This document shows positions 10,050 through 19,874 of a DNA stretch of 64,000 bases, piece after piece. The stretch spans positions 62,001 to 126,000 of the forward strand of contig NZ_JAFQ01000004.1 of the NCBI RefSeq assembly GCF_000526215.1. The letters are read 5' to 3'. A program made the translations under genes and the position numbers. The notes beneath the pieces are model-generated. The model ran no database searches. It was given only the letters and a program-made list of their open reading frames with translations, and was not told where the DNA came from. Positions within the stretch are counted from its first letter, which is position 1; every line of letters begins with the position of its first letter. Origin of the DNA: Nocardia sp. BMG51109. Lineage in GTDB: Bacteria; Actinomycetota; Actinomycetes; Mycobacteriales; Mycobacteriaceae.

Positions 10050-10805
10050 ATGAGCACCACTGCATTGCCGCCCGTCGTCGACGCCGATACCTGGCAGCGT
10101 GAACTCGAAGCGCTGCGTATCCGCGAGAAGGCCGCGACCCGCGAGCTCGACGCGATCGCCGCCCAGCGCCGCCGGCTGCCGATGGTGGAGATGCCCGGCT
10201 ACACCCTCGAGGGTGAGGAGGGGCCGGTCCGCCTGGTGGATCTGTTCGACGGCAAGTCACAGCTCATCGTCTACAACCACATGTGGTTCCCGGGCGAGAA
10301 GTGGCAATGCGGCGGCTGCACCGGATTGACCTCACAGTTCACCCGACTGGAGTTCCTGAACAACTACGACGCCCGTTTCGTCATCGTCACCCAGGGCCCG
10401 ATCGGCGAGGCCCTCGCCTACAAGCGCCGGGTAGGCAACGAAATGACTTGGTACTCAACGGCGAACAGCCCCTTCGGCACCGATGTCGACGCCCCACCCG
10501 GCGGAGGATTCGCGGTCAACATCTTCCTCCGCAACGGCGACAAGGTCTACCGCACCTGGCACACCAACGGCCGCGGCACAGAACAACTCAGCTACACCTT
10601 CGCCCTCATCGACGCCCTCCCCTACGGCCGCCAGGAAGAGTGGCAGGACTCCCCCGAGGGTTGGCCCCAGTCCCCCACCTACAGCCGCTGGAGCGGCTCC
10701 GAGGACATCGCCGAAGCCTTACGGCGACCCGAGCGCCTGAACGCCCAGCCGACGAGCGCCGCGCCACTGTCTCATATCCCCGAATTCAGCTGGCGCGGTA
10801 CGTAA
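10050..10805 (+). CDS. DUF899 family thioredoxin-like protein
   Basis: A 251-aa member of DUF899, a thioredoxin-fold family related to peroxiredoxin/AhpC-like proteins. A helical N-terminus (TWQRELEALRIREKAATRELDAIAAQRRRLPMVEM) is followed by the fold core: LVDLFDGKSQLIVYNHMWFP, the C-G-G-C motif in WQCGGCTG (near residue 92), and a C-terminal YRTWHTNGRGTEQLS. A redox or thiol-transfer role is likely, but no substrate is known. The ATG at 10050 is preceded by GGAGAGGA. Its codon bias is typical of the core genome, unlike the flanking accessory genes. Confidence 0.88.
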   Translation: MSTTALPPVVDADTWQRELEALRIREKAATRELDAIAAQRRRLPMVEMPGYTLEGEEGPVRLVDLFDGKSQLIVYNHMWFPGEKWQCGGCTGLTSQFTRLEFLNNYDARFVIVTQGPIGEALAYKRRVGNEMTWYSTANSPFGTDVDAPPGGGFAVNIFLRNGDKVYRTWHTNGRGTEQLSYTFALIDALPYGRQEEWQDSPEGWPQSPTYSRWSGSEDIAEALRRPERLNAQPTSAAPLSHIPEFSWRGT

Positions 10806-10991
10806 TAGCCGTCCAGTCTCGGAGCGCCCCGACGCCCGCCTCATCACCGACACCAGCCTCACCATCGACAGCGGACGCACGGCACGATCAGACCGCGATG
10901 TGCAGAACCCCGGCAACTACAACAGCTGTCAGCGATCACAGCGAGCGCACTCGCGCATGCGAACCGCCGCAGCAACGGCTCAGCCGAGCCG

Positions 10992-12470
10992 TCAAGACTG
11001 TGAGTACAAATCCTTCAGATCGACGAGCATCGGGCTGTCGGACGACCGTCGGCCGACAGCCCTCCCGACCCCGCGGAGATTCTCGTCGAATCCCGCACCG
11101 CTATAACAGGCGAGCACCGTCTCGCTGGTGTCATACCCCTTGGCCGACAGCAGATCCCGGGCCCGTCGCAGCTTGTCGACGTGGCCGAGGGTCATCGTCT
11201 GATCCCACTTCACCTCGCCCAGGGACAAGATGCGGCGAGGCGTACCGGCTTCCTCGGGCCCCAGCACCGCGACATCGATCTGAATCTGGCACCTATCCTT
11301 CGGGTCGTTGACGGTGGCCGATGCCACCTGCCCGAGGAGATCACCGAAAACTTCGGCGTCGGCCGACATCGCCCAGTCACGGCACAGCCCCTCGAAATGC
11401 GGTCCGACTACCTGGGATCGAAACGTTGCCTGCGAATTAGCCCACGCGGCATCCGCATTCCCGCGTTCCAGCCGAGTCCATTCGCGCCGCATGACTGCTT
11501 CGTAGAACACGATGAGTGGTTCCGCTATCCGGTACGTCGACTTCCCGCGGTTGAACGGGTCCGCTTCCCGGGTGATCAGCTGGGCATCTTCGAGAACGGA
11601 TAGCGGGTGGCCGATATCGGTGGACGTGCGGCCGATCGTGTTGGCGATGCCGCCGCGGGTCGTGTGCCCGCCGGCAATAGCTCCGAGAACCGCATGGTAG
11701 AGCGCGACATCCCGGATCTCGGCCTCCTCGGCCAGCAGATAGCGGGCCTCGCGAAAGAGCGGCACCTGTGGATTCAGCACCGTCCGCAGAACCCAGGAGT
11801 CGAAGTCCGCCAACGAATCCGGAGCATCTCCGGCGACGAACTCTCGCCGATAAGCGGGCGTACCACCGACGATCGAATGCACCAGGACCGCCAGCCGCGG
11901 ATCATCGATCCCCCAAAACCTGGCAGAACTCTGGTATCCCAGCGGCCTGACGACCAACTCCATACTTGCCCTGCCCCGCAGCGGCGCACTCCCGGACAGC
12001 AGCCTGCCCATGACCGACATCGCCGAGCCGCACAGCAGGATGCGGGTTCCGGCCCGGCGAGCAGAACCACGCGGGTCGAGCGCACGCTGCAACTCCGACG
12101 GCAACACCGAACTCGCCTTGCTCAGGTAGGGGAACTCGTCGATGACGACCAGTCCGTCTCCGACCACCGCGAACAGCCGCTCGAGCGCCTCGCCCCAATC
12201 CCGGAACGCATACCGCCCTCCGCCGGCGTGCTCGGCCACCGCCTGCCCGAACCCCTCGAGGGACTCGATCTCGGTCGCATCGGTCGCAGTGAAGAAGAAC
12301 CCCCCGACCTCCTCGGCCAGCGCATCGAGCAGGTATGTCTTCCCCTGCCGCCGCCGCCCGCTGACGATACCCAGCCGCACATCCGGGCTGGACGACGTCG
12401 CGAACCGCACGAGCCCGCCCCACTCACGGTCACGATCGAACACACGATCAGGCTTAACCGGCATACTCAT
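10992..12470 (-). CDS. AAA-family ATPase with DUF234 nuclease-like C-terminus
   Basis: A 492-aa protein of the ATP-binding/DUF234 family. Walker A is GRRRQGKT (38-45), Walker B is LVVIDEF (D111-E112), and LLCGSAMSVMG is sensor-like. A winged-helix section follows (GGIANTIGRTSTDIGHPLSVLEDAQLITRE). The C-terminus carries D...GEVKW near residue 420, a PD-(D/E)XK-like arrangement seen in DUF234. Such proteins occur widely in archaea and actinobacteria, often on mobile DNA, with undefined roles. The ATG at 12470 directly follows an AT-rich palindrome containing TATAAT, so the mRNA looks leaderless. Confidence 0.85.
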   Translation of the reverse strand: MSMPVKPDRVFDRDREWGGLVRFATSSSPDVRLGIVSGRRRQGKTYLLDALAEEVGGFFFTATDATEIESLEGFGQAVAEHAGGGRYAFRDWGEALERLFAVVGDGLVVIDEFPYLSKASSVLPSELQRALDPRGSARRAGTRILLCGSAMSVMGRLLSGSAPLRGRASMELVVRPLGYQSSARFWGIDDPRLAVLVHSIVGGTPAYRREFVAGDAPDSLADFDSWVLRTVLNPQVPLFREARYLLAEEAEIRDVALYHAVLGAIAGGHTTRGGIANTIGRTSTDIGHPLSVLEDAQLITREADPFNRGKSTYRIAEPLIVFYEAVMRREWTRLERGNADAAWANSQATFRSQVVGPHFEGLCRDWAMSADAEVFGDLLGQVASATVNDPKDRCQIQIDVAVLGPEEAGTPRRILSLGEVKWDQTMTLGHVDKLRRARDLLSAKGYDTSETVLACYSGAGFDENLRGVGRAVGRRSSDSPMLVDLKDLYSQS

Positions 12471-12484
12471 AGTATAATTATACT
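12471..12484 (-). promoter_or_regulatory. AT-rich palindromic promoter/operator of the ATPase gene
   Basis: AGTATAATTATACT is a perfect 14-bp palindrome immediately upstream of the ATPase start. Read leftward it contains TATAAT, ending 6 nt before the ATG, so transcription would begin at the start codon. Two further TATAAG copies lie just upstream. It may be an autoregulatory site as well as a -10. Confidence 0.55.
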
Positions 12485-12874
12485 TCTTATAACTACACTT
12501 ATACCTTCCACACGGCCTGCGATCCGTCGACCGACAAAACGTGACCAACTCCCCGGCAGGCTTTGTCCGGCGATCGCTTCGGTCCGAGACCAGATCGAAC
12601 CGAACCATGCCTACGCTCTGGCCACCAACGTTCCAGTGCGCCAGCGGTTTCGAAACCGGCTCCGCCACTACCGCCCGCAACCCATCGACTTGGCGCCATC
12701 GATGAGCCACCGGATGATGCCGACGTCATAGCACACATGGCCAAGCGGACGGTGGCGAAGGCAACCGACACGACGCCCGACGGGACATATGGGCGCAGTG
12801 CACGTCCGTAACTCTCGTCTGCACCGGCGCAAGGGGCGACGAACTTGTCGCCCGCCCGTGAGATGCTGGCCATC

Positions 12875-14350
12875 GTGAGGCAGGCAGACCTTCAGGTGGG
12901 GCACGAGTATGCATTTCCCACGCATGAGCCATATAACGCCGCTCCCACGGCGGCGCGCGTCCGTGTCGTCTCCGTCGACGGAGACGACAAGGTAACTGTG
13001 AAAGTGGTGGCCCCGGGTAAGGAGCCGCCCGCGAATGCGTGGCGTGCCCGACCAGTCAAGCGAAACGAACAACGGCAGGTTGCTACGCGTGACATCGCCT
13101 GCCCATGGCACGAATGGACGGATCGTGCTGCATCGATCGGTGCCGAGCGGGAGGCTCGTGTCGCGGAACAGCGGGCCCGGCACGAGGATTACGAGCGACG
13201 TCGTGCCGATCGCTTGGTTGTTGACGAGGGGCGTGCATTGCCGGAGCGGTACGACGAAGAGTACTTCGATGAGGAAACCGATGCCGAGGAGCGCGTCGAA
13301 CTCCGCAAGGCGTACATCAAGGCGCGTGGGCTCGGCCAGTACGTCACAGTCGACGAGCTGGACCCACTGCTTGTTGATTTGCCAGTCCCGGTCCTGCGTG
13401 ACATTCTTGCCGCCGATCGGCATGGGCGCCCCGGGAGGGCTGGAACTGTCGCGTCCACCTTCCCGCGTGCTGCCGAACTTCTCGATGTCGCCCGTATCGC
13501 GTCGAGGGATCGATCCGGTCGAGTCCGCGGCGACATTCCGCAGCCCGGGCGACTGCTCGGCGAGACCGATGTCGCGTTCGTCAATGCACTACTCGAGGAC
13601 GTCGCGGCATCAGGCGGCGAGCTTGTGCTGCCTCCGGTGCCAACGCTGCCGAACTGGGTTGATGAACAAGAACGAGACATGGCTCCTGTATTCGGCTGGC
13701 TTCGCCTGGCCGTCGGAGACACCAGTGGAGAAAGCCTGCACTCACCCGGATGTCGGTCAGTGCGATCTCGCCCAGTACTGCTGACCGACCACTTGCCATG
13801 GTGGCGGGTGATGCTGGAGGACGGGCGGCGATTGTGTGGCATATGCGGTGGGCCAGCGGTGCGAGATCTGGTTGCATTGGCGGGGTTTGTTGCCGCAGTG
13901 GACGTGTGGCGAGATCGTGAGCGGAGTCGGATCGAACGATGGCAACAGGCAGCGTTCTATCGGCTGCTGTCGGCGACAGCCTACGCACGAGCAGAAGCCT
14001 TGGAGCCAGACATCACCCTCGCCTGGCGAATCGTCGCCAGCCTCAACGAGAACGCCCCGGCGAAAGACGGCTGGGCCGCCTACGCAGTGGTAGCCGCGAC
14101 GAAGTGGAATGGACTATACGAGGAACTCGAAAGACTGGCACCACCGCAGCGGGAGGCGGCGCGCGCCCTCGCACACGGTCGCCTGACTCGAGTCGAGAAT
14201 GCACTACCGTCGTCGCAACGGCCTGTGCCGTTACCGCGCACTGCCGATGTAGCGGTGCTTCGTAAGCGGTACGAGCACCTGAAGAAGCGTCTCGAAGAAA
14301 CGGTGCCGCAGCTGGATCGGCTGCTGTTCACCCTGCCAGGCGCGTACTAG
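12875..14350 (+). CDS. Unknown protein with N-terminal beta-barrel-like domain and possible zinc site
   Basis: A 491-aa protein not assigned to a known family. The first 65 residues (VGHEYAFPTHEPYNAAPTA, then RVRVVSVDGDDKVTVKVV) look like a small beta-barrel of Tudor/KOW type. An acidic, charged segment follows (ERYDEEYFDEETDAEERVEL). In the middle, HSPGC (near 288) and LCGICGG (near 320) could form a C/H zinc site. The C-terminus is helical and ends in a coiled-coil-like stretch (LRKRYEHLKKRLEETVPQLDRLL). The start is uncertain: TTG 12845, ATG 12863 and GTG 12875 are all in frame. Base composition is atypically low in GC. It abuts the 3' side of ssrA, a common integration site. Confidence 0.6.
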   Translation: MRQADLQVGHEYAFPTHEPYNAAPTAARVRVVSVDGDDKVTVKVVAPGKEPPANAWRARPVKRNEQRQVATRDIACPWHEWTDRAASIGAEREARVAEQRARHEDYERRRADRLVVDEGRALPERYDEEYFDEETDAEERVELRKAYIKARGLGQYVTVDELDPLLVDLPVPVLRDILAADRHGRPGRAGTVASTFPRAAELLDVARIASRDRSGRVRGDIPQPGRLLGETDVAFVNALLEDVAASGGELVLPPVPTLPNWVDEQERDMAPVFGWLRLAVGDTSGESLHSPGCRSVRSRPVLLTDHLPWWRVMLEDGRRLCGICGGPAVRDLVALAGFVAAVDVWRDRERSRIERWQQAAFYRLLSATAYARAEALEPDITLAWRIVASLNENAPAKDGWAAYAVVAATKWNGLYEELERLAPPQREAARALAHGRLTRVENALPSSQRPVPLPRTADVAVLRKRYEHLKKRLEETVPQLDRLLFTLPGAY

Positions 14351-14439
14351 ATGCACTGAACTGGATCTCTGAATGACCTAACGCCACACTGGTGGAAGCT
14401 GTTCATCAGACATAAACGGCGACCGTGCTGGGCGACGAC

Positions 14440-14469
14440 GAAGGCCCGGTCCGTGTGGACCGGGCCTTC
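14440..14469 (-). terminator. Terminator of the tmRNA gene
   Basis: A 13-bp perfect stem (GAAGGCCCGGTCC and its complement) with a GTGT loop, beginning 5 nt past the mature 3' end of ssrA. It is followed by no long U-tract, as is usual here. Confidence 0.8.
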
Positions 14470-14473
14470 TCTG

Positions 14474-14841
14474 TGGAGCTGCCGGGAATTGAACCCGGGT
14501 CCTCCGCCGCTTCTTCAGGGCTTCTCCGTGTGCAGTTCGCTGTGCCTCTGCTCGGATCTCTCGGTCACGCGAACGAGCCGAGATGGCGATCCCAGTCGCT
14601 GTTCGATGTCCCGTCCGGCTCCGCGACCGAGGCGGACGGTGTAGCCCTCTAGCTGATGCCAGGGACCGGGCCGAGGGCGAACCCGGGCTGACAGAGACGC
14701 TCTACTGCTTAGGCAGCGAGAGCGTACTCGCGCTGATTGGAATCGGCGCTTATTGGGTTACAGCGACGCTTACGGTGGTCTCCTGCCTGCACCGACACGC
14801 TTCCCCTGAATCGACGCACGTAGTCGAAACCGTTCAGCCCC
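14474..14841 (-). ncRNA. ssrA: Transfer-messenger RNA (tmRNA)
   Basis: A 368-nt tmRNA that rescues stalled ribosomes with SmpB. The 5' end GGGGCTGAACGG pairs with the 3' end CAGCTCCA as the alanyl tRNA-like acceptor stem. The T-arm reads CCCGGGTTCAATTCCCGG. The 3' CCA is not fully encoded (ACAG follows), so it must be added. The tag reading frame (14747 down to 14709) is GCC GAT TCC AAT CAG CGC GAG TAC GCT CTC GCT GCC TAA when read codon by codon, giving ADSNQREYALAA, close to the mycobacterial tag and ending in the ClpXP/ClpC-recognised ALAA. smpB lies next to it on the same strand. Confidence 0.97.
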
Positions 14842-14955
14842 GTGCGCATCATCGATTCAGATGATCCCGGCTCATGGCCGGACTTCCTATCTTAACACCG
14901 ACATCCATCCGTACATTCCTGCCCCATCCGCAACAGACGCGAACGGGCGGGACAG

Positions 14956-15432
14956 TCATCCCCGCATGCCCTTGACCCGCCGGCCCAGCTCGCGCGTCAC
15001 CTCCCGCTCCGCGGTGCGGCGGGCCAGATCACGGCGCTTGTCGTACTCCTGCTTGCCCTTGGCCAGCGCCAGCTCGACCTTCACCTTGCCGTCGGAGAAG
15101 TACATCGACAGCGGGACCAGCGTCTGCGAGGACTCCTTGATCTTGCCGGTGAGCTTGTCGATCTCGCGGCGGTGCAGCAGCAGCTTGCGGCTGCGGCGCG
15201 GTGCGTGGTTGGTCCAGGTGCCGTGGCCGTACTCCGGGATGTGCAGGCCGCGCAGCCACACCTCCCCGTCGTCGATGGTGGCGAAGGCGTCGACCAGCGA
15301 CGCCTTGCCCTCGCGCAGGCTCTTCACTTCGGTGCCGACCAGCGCGACCCCGGCCTCGTAGGTCTCCAGGATCGTGTAGTTGTGCCGCGCCTTGCGGTTG
15401 GTGGCGATCACCTTGCGCCCGTGCTCCTTCAT
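14956..15432 (-). CDS. smpB: SsrA-binding protein SmpB
   Basis: A 158-aa partner of tmRNA in trans-translation, delivering it to stalled ribosomes. The family pattern is intact: [16 protein letters not shown] at the N-terminus, [30 protein letters not shown], and the positively charged tail [21 protein letters not shown] that enters the mRNA channel. The open frame extends upstream, but the ATG at 15432 ([15 protein letters not shown]) gives the usual length of about 160 aa. It lies upstream of ssrA on the same strand, as in many actinobacteria. Confidence 0.96.
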   Translation of the reverse strand: MKEHGRKVIATNRKARHNYTILETYEAGVALVGTEVKSLREGKASLVDAFATIDDGEVWLRGLHIPEYGHGTWTNHAPRRSRKLLLHRREIDKLTGKIKESSQTLVPLSMYFSDGKVKVELALAKGKQEYDKRRDLARRTAEREVTRELGRRVKGMRG

Positions 15433-15657
15433 AGCGATCAACAGTAATGGCCGCGGGCAATCGAATATTCCGCGCGTTCGCTCACGGCGCACCGCCCACA
15501 CGAGCCGCCGCACGGGCGAGACCCCGCGACTCCGCCCCGGCCACGACCTGACGTGCCCCCGCCCGGTGCGACGAGCGCGAACCGTTACTCGGATCAGCAC
15601 CCTCGCCCGGCCGCCCATCGGGGCGCCGGGCGAGGAACTGGTCGGCCGGGCCGCCGA

Positions 15658-16305
15658 TCACGTCCGCTCCCGCGGATCCAGCACCACCTGGGTGCCCGGA
15701 ACGGCCGCGACCTGCAGCGTACGCAGCCGCAGCAACGCCGGGTTCTCCTCGAGCAGGCGCGCCGTATTGGCCAGCGACCGCAGCGCGGCCGCCTCGGCGC
15801 GGGCCCGCTCCAGGTCGGCGCGGCCGCGCTCCTTGGCCAGCACCGTCTCCAGCGCGGCCTTGCGCAGCTCACCCGGCAGCATCAGGTCGCGGGCGCGCAC
15901 GCTCGACACCCGGATGCCGAGGTCGGCGACCGCCGCGGCCGCCTCGTCGGCACCGGCGAGCAGGGCGCGGTCGGCGATCAGCTCGTCGAGGGTGTGCGCG
16001 GCAACCTTGTCGCGGGCGGCCTCCTGGACGGCCGCGTACAGCACGGTCTCCGAGTACTGGGCGCCGGTGGTGAAGGCGACCGGATCGGTGACGACCCAGT
16101 TCACGGTGAGGCTGACCCGCAGCGACAGGCCGTCGCGGGTGAGGAGTTCCTGGCCCGTGACCTGCAACTGACGCGGGCGCATATCGACCGGGACCAGCGT
16201 GCACCGGCGCTGGTCGTAGCGGTGCCGGCCCGGCTCGAGCACCTTGTCGAGCCGGCCGTCGCGGTACAGCAGCGTGCGCTGCCACTCCATGACAGTCGTG
16301 TACAT
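15658..16305 (-). CDS. SPFH/band 7 (slipin-like) protein
   Basis: A 215-aa SPFH-domain protein. The N-terminus MEWQRTLLYRDGRLDKVLEPGRHR is the short first part of the domain. LLTRDGLSLRVSLTVNWVVTDPVAF follows, then the long helical segment ARDLMLPGELRKAALETVLAKERGRADLERARAEAAALRSLANTARLLEENPALLRLRTLQ, described here in three parts of one continuous stretch: release-factor-like start, charged coiled coil, and LRLRTLQ end. It lacks an obvious N-terminal membrane hairpin, so it may be cytosolic or peripheral. ATG 16305 is preceded by GGAAGGAG. Slipins scaffold membrane domains; no client is evident here. Confidence 0.85.
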   Translation of the reverse strand: MYTTVMEWQRTLLYRDGRLDKVLEPGRHRYDQRRCTLVPVDMRPRQLQVTGQELLTRDGLSLRVSLTVNWVVTDPVAFTTGAQYSETVLYAAVQEAARDKVAAHTLDELIADRALLAGADEAAAAVADLGIRVSSVRARDLMLPGELRKAALETVLAKERGRADLERARAEAAALRSLANTARLLEENPALLRLRTLQVAAVPGTQVVLDPRERT

Positions 16306-16440
16306 CACGAAACTCCTTCCCCCACAAGAATATTCAGACAGCACGTCCTACCCGGTCACGGCAGCGCGGCGGGGGCGTCCCCCGTACTGGGACGGGGAGC
16401 CCGCAGAGCCGCGGCACCGCATGCGACCGGACAGGACGCA

Positions 16441-16500
16441 CCGCGATTGGGAATCGAACCCAACAGACTGATCAGGTCTGTACGCCAGGATGGTATGCCG
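16441..16500 (-). other. tRNA-like remnant
   Basis: Read leftward, this stretch contains a perfect T-arm (TTGGG, loop TTCGATT, CCCAA). Immediately before it is an anticodon-like arm: CAGAC, 7-nt loop CTGATCA (would read GAT), GTCTG. No variable loop separates the two arms, and no D-arm or matching 5' acceptor is found, so it is not a working tRNA. It may be a scar from integration or deletion. The rest of the 305-bp gap between flanking genes shows nothing else. Confidence 0.45.
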
Positions 16501-16610
16501 CCCCCGACGCGGGGAAACGCGGGCCGGAGATTCCGGTGCGCCCCTTGGTGACGGCCACGCACAACGATAAGGAACGGCGGGCCGGTCCGCGAGCGAATTT
16601 CCGTCGAGCG

Positions 16611-16838
16611 CTACGGGTGCACCTGGAGGTAGAGAACGAGAACCCCGACCCACAGCAGAATCAGCACGATCGTGGACACCCGCGGGCGGCCCAACGAGCG
16701 CCGAGTGTGCGGCCGCAGCCAGCCCGCCTCGACGGTGCCCTCGGTGAGGCCGCTGCGCGGCGGCGCGGCGGGTGCGTCAGCGGAACCGGCATCAGACCCC
16801 TGGTCGGGGCGATCGGGCCCACCCTGGGCATCTGTCAT
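16611..16838 (-). CDS. Tiny membrane protein, member A of a three-member local family
   Basis: A 75-aa protein with a disordered Ala/Pro/Gly/Ser-rich N-terminus (about 48 aa) and one C-terminal membrane helix. The C-terminus GRPRVSTIVLILLWVGVLVL followed by YLQVHP is nearly identical in pattern to the protein at 16848-17087 and to the 52-aa protein at 21607-21765. No function is known. Members A and B lie 9 bp apart on the same strand, so they look like a tandem duplication and are probably co-transcribed. Confidence 0.7.
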   Translation of the reverse strand: MTDAQGGPDRPDQGSDAGSADAPAAPPRSGLTEGTVEAGWLRPHTRRSLGRPRVSTIVLILLWVGVLVLYLQVHP

Positions 16839-16847
16839 GGCAGCACG

Positions 16848-17087
16848 CTACCCGCCCGGCCGCACCTGGAGATAGAGGACAAGCGCGGCAACCCAGACCG
16901 ACATCAGCACCACGGTCGACACGCGCGGCCTGCCGAGCGGCTGCCGCGAGGCGGACCTGCCGGGCACCACCGAGAGGTCGGCGTTGTCGGGTGACACGAT
17001 CTCGATCGTGCTCTCCGAAGGCATGACGGCACCCTGACCGGTGGGAGGAGTATTCCCGCTGTTCCCGTCGTCTGCACCGAGTGCCAT
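16848..17087 (-). CDS. Tiny membrane protein, member B of a three-member local family
   Basis: A 79-aa protein with a polar N-terminus and one C-terminal helix, GRPRVSTVVLMSVWVAALVL followed by YLQVRPGG. The block is shared with its downstream neighbour at 16611-16838. The ATG at 17087 is used; an internal ATG at 17024 (MPSESTIEIV) would give a 58-aa form. No catalytic or ligand motif is visible. The conserved part is only the PR-x-ST boundary and the helix, suggesting an interaction within the membrane. Confidence 0.7.
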   Translation of the reverse strand: MALGADDGNSGNTPPTGQGAVMPSESTIEIVSPDNADLSVVPGRSASRQPLGRPRVSTVVLMSVWVAALVLYLQVRPGG

Positions 17088-17180
17088 ACGGGGACCGTAC
17101 CCGGACGCCGTGCCCGGATGAACACGAACGACACGAATCGGCCCCGCGCGAGCAGGGCTGCGTGGATTCGGGAAGATCGC

Positions 17181-17531
17181 TCAGCGGTCGCGCCCCGGGG
17201 GATCCTCGGCGACGGTGGTGTCGACCGTCGTCCAGCCGAACTTCTCGGCGGCGGAGGTCATGTGCGGTGGCCGGAGCAGGAAGCGGCCCCCTCGGATCGG
17301 TTCGAAGCCGATGGGACGGACCTCGATCCGGTCACCCACCGCGTACTGTCGGTCGTCGAGGTAGAAGGCGTCGATGTAGGCGGGGCAAGACAATCCGATG
17401 TCGACGTAGACGCAGTGCGGAAGATGGACGCCCTGAACGGTTCCTTCGACGATCGTCCCGATCAGCGCCCGCTCCGACTCCGCTCGGACGATCCTCCTGT
17501 GCGGCCACCGAGAGCAGAGTATCGCGAGCAC
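17181..17531 (-). CDS. Small S1-like (OB-fold) protein
   Basis: A hypothetical protein of about 116 aa. The central part IGTIVEGTVQGVHLPHCVYV, then DIGLSCPAYIDAFYLDD and YAVGDRIEVRPIGFE, follows the strand order and the G-x-V, V-D-I-G and GD-x-I-x-V landmarks of S1 RNA-binding domains. The start is unclear: GTG 17531 is the best in-frame choice, while a good AGGAGG lies at about 17487 without a start codon at normal distance. RNA binding is inferred from the fold only. Confidence 0.5.
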   Translation of the reverse strand: MLAILCSRWPHRRIVRAESERALIGTIVEGTVQGVHLPHCVYVDIGLSCPAYIDAFYLDDRQYAVGDRIEVRPIGFEPIRGGRFLLRPPHMTSAAEKFGWTTVDTTVAEDPPGRDR

Positions 17532-17702
17532 GCCCGAGGTGTCAGCGCTCGGGACGGAACCTCGAGACACTCGAGACGGCAGCACAACTCGCTGAATGTG
17601 TCACCGGAGCACCGGCGAACGCACCGATGCCCGCCGGACCCGGTCTCTCGAAAACCGTCCGAATCCGGGCGTGCCCGGACCGAATTCCGGTGGCGCGGAA
17701 AG

Positions 17703-19715
<2,013 letters not shown>

Positions 19716-19874
19716 CCTACGGATGCGCGCCGACAATGCGACCCCCCTCCGGTTCCCGCACCCCGTCCCGGTTCCCGCACCCCGCACAAGCTACGAAATC
19801 GGTGCGAGAACATGCGCGGGGTGCGCCAGCGGCCGCCACACCGTTGTCCCGTTCGAAAGCTCTTGGTATGAGCC

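Noticed and set aside
14474..14841. Duplicated att site made of the ssrA 3' end
   Set aside because: No second copy of the ssrA 3' sequence was found in the left flank, so island borders cannot be set.
16441..16500. Functional tRNA-Ile(GAT)
   Set aside because: The anticodon and T arms are good, but the variable loop, D-arm and 5' acceptor are missing.
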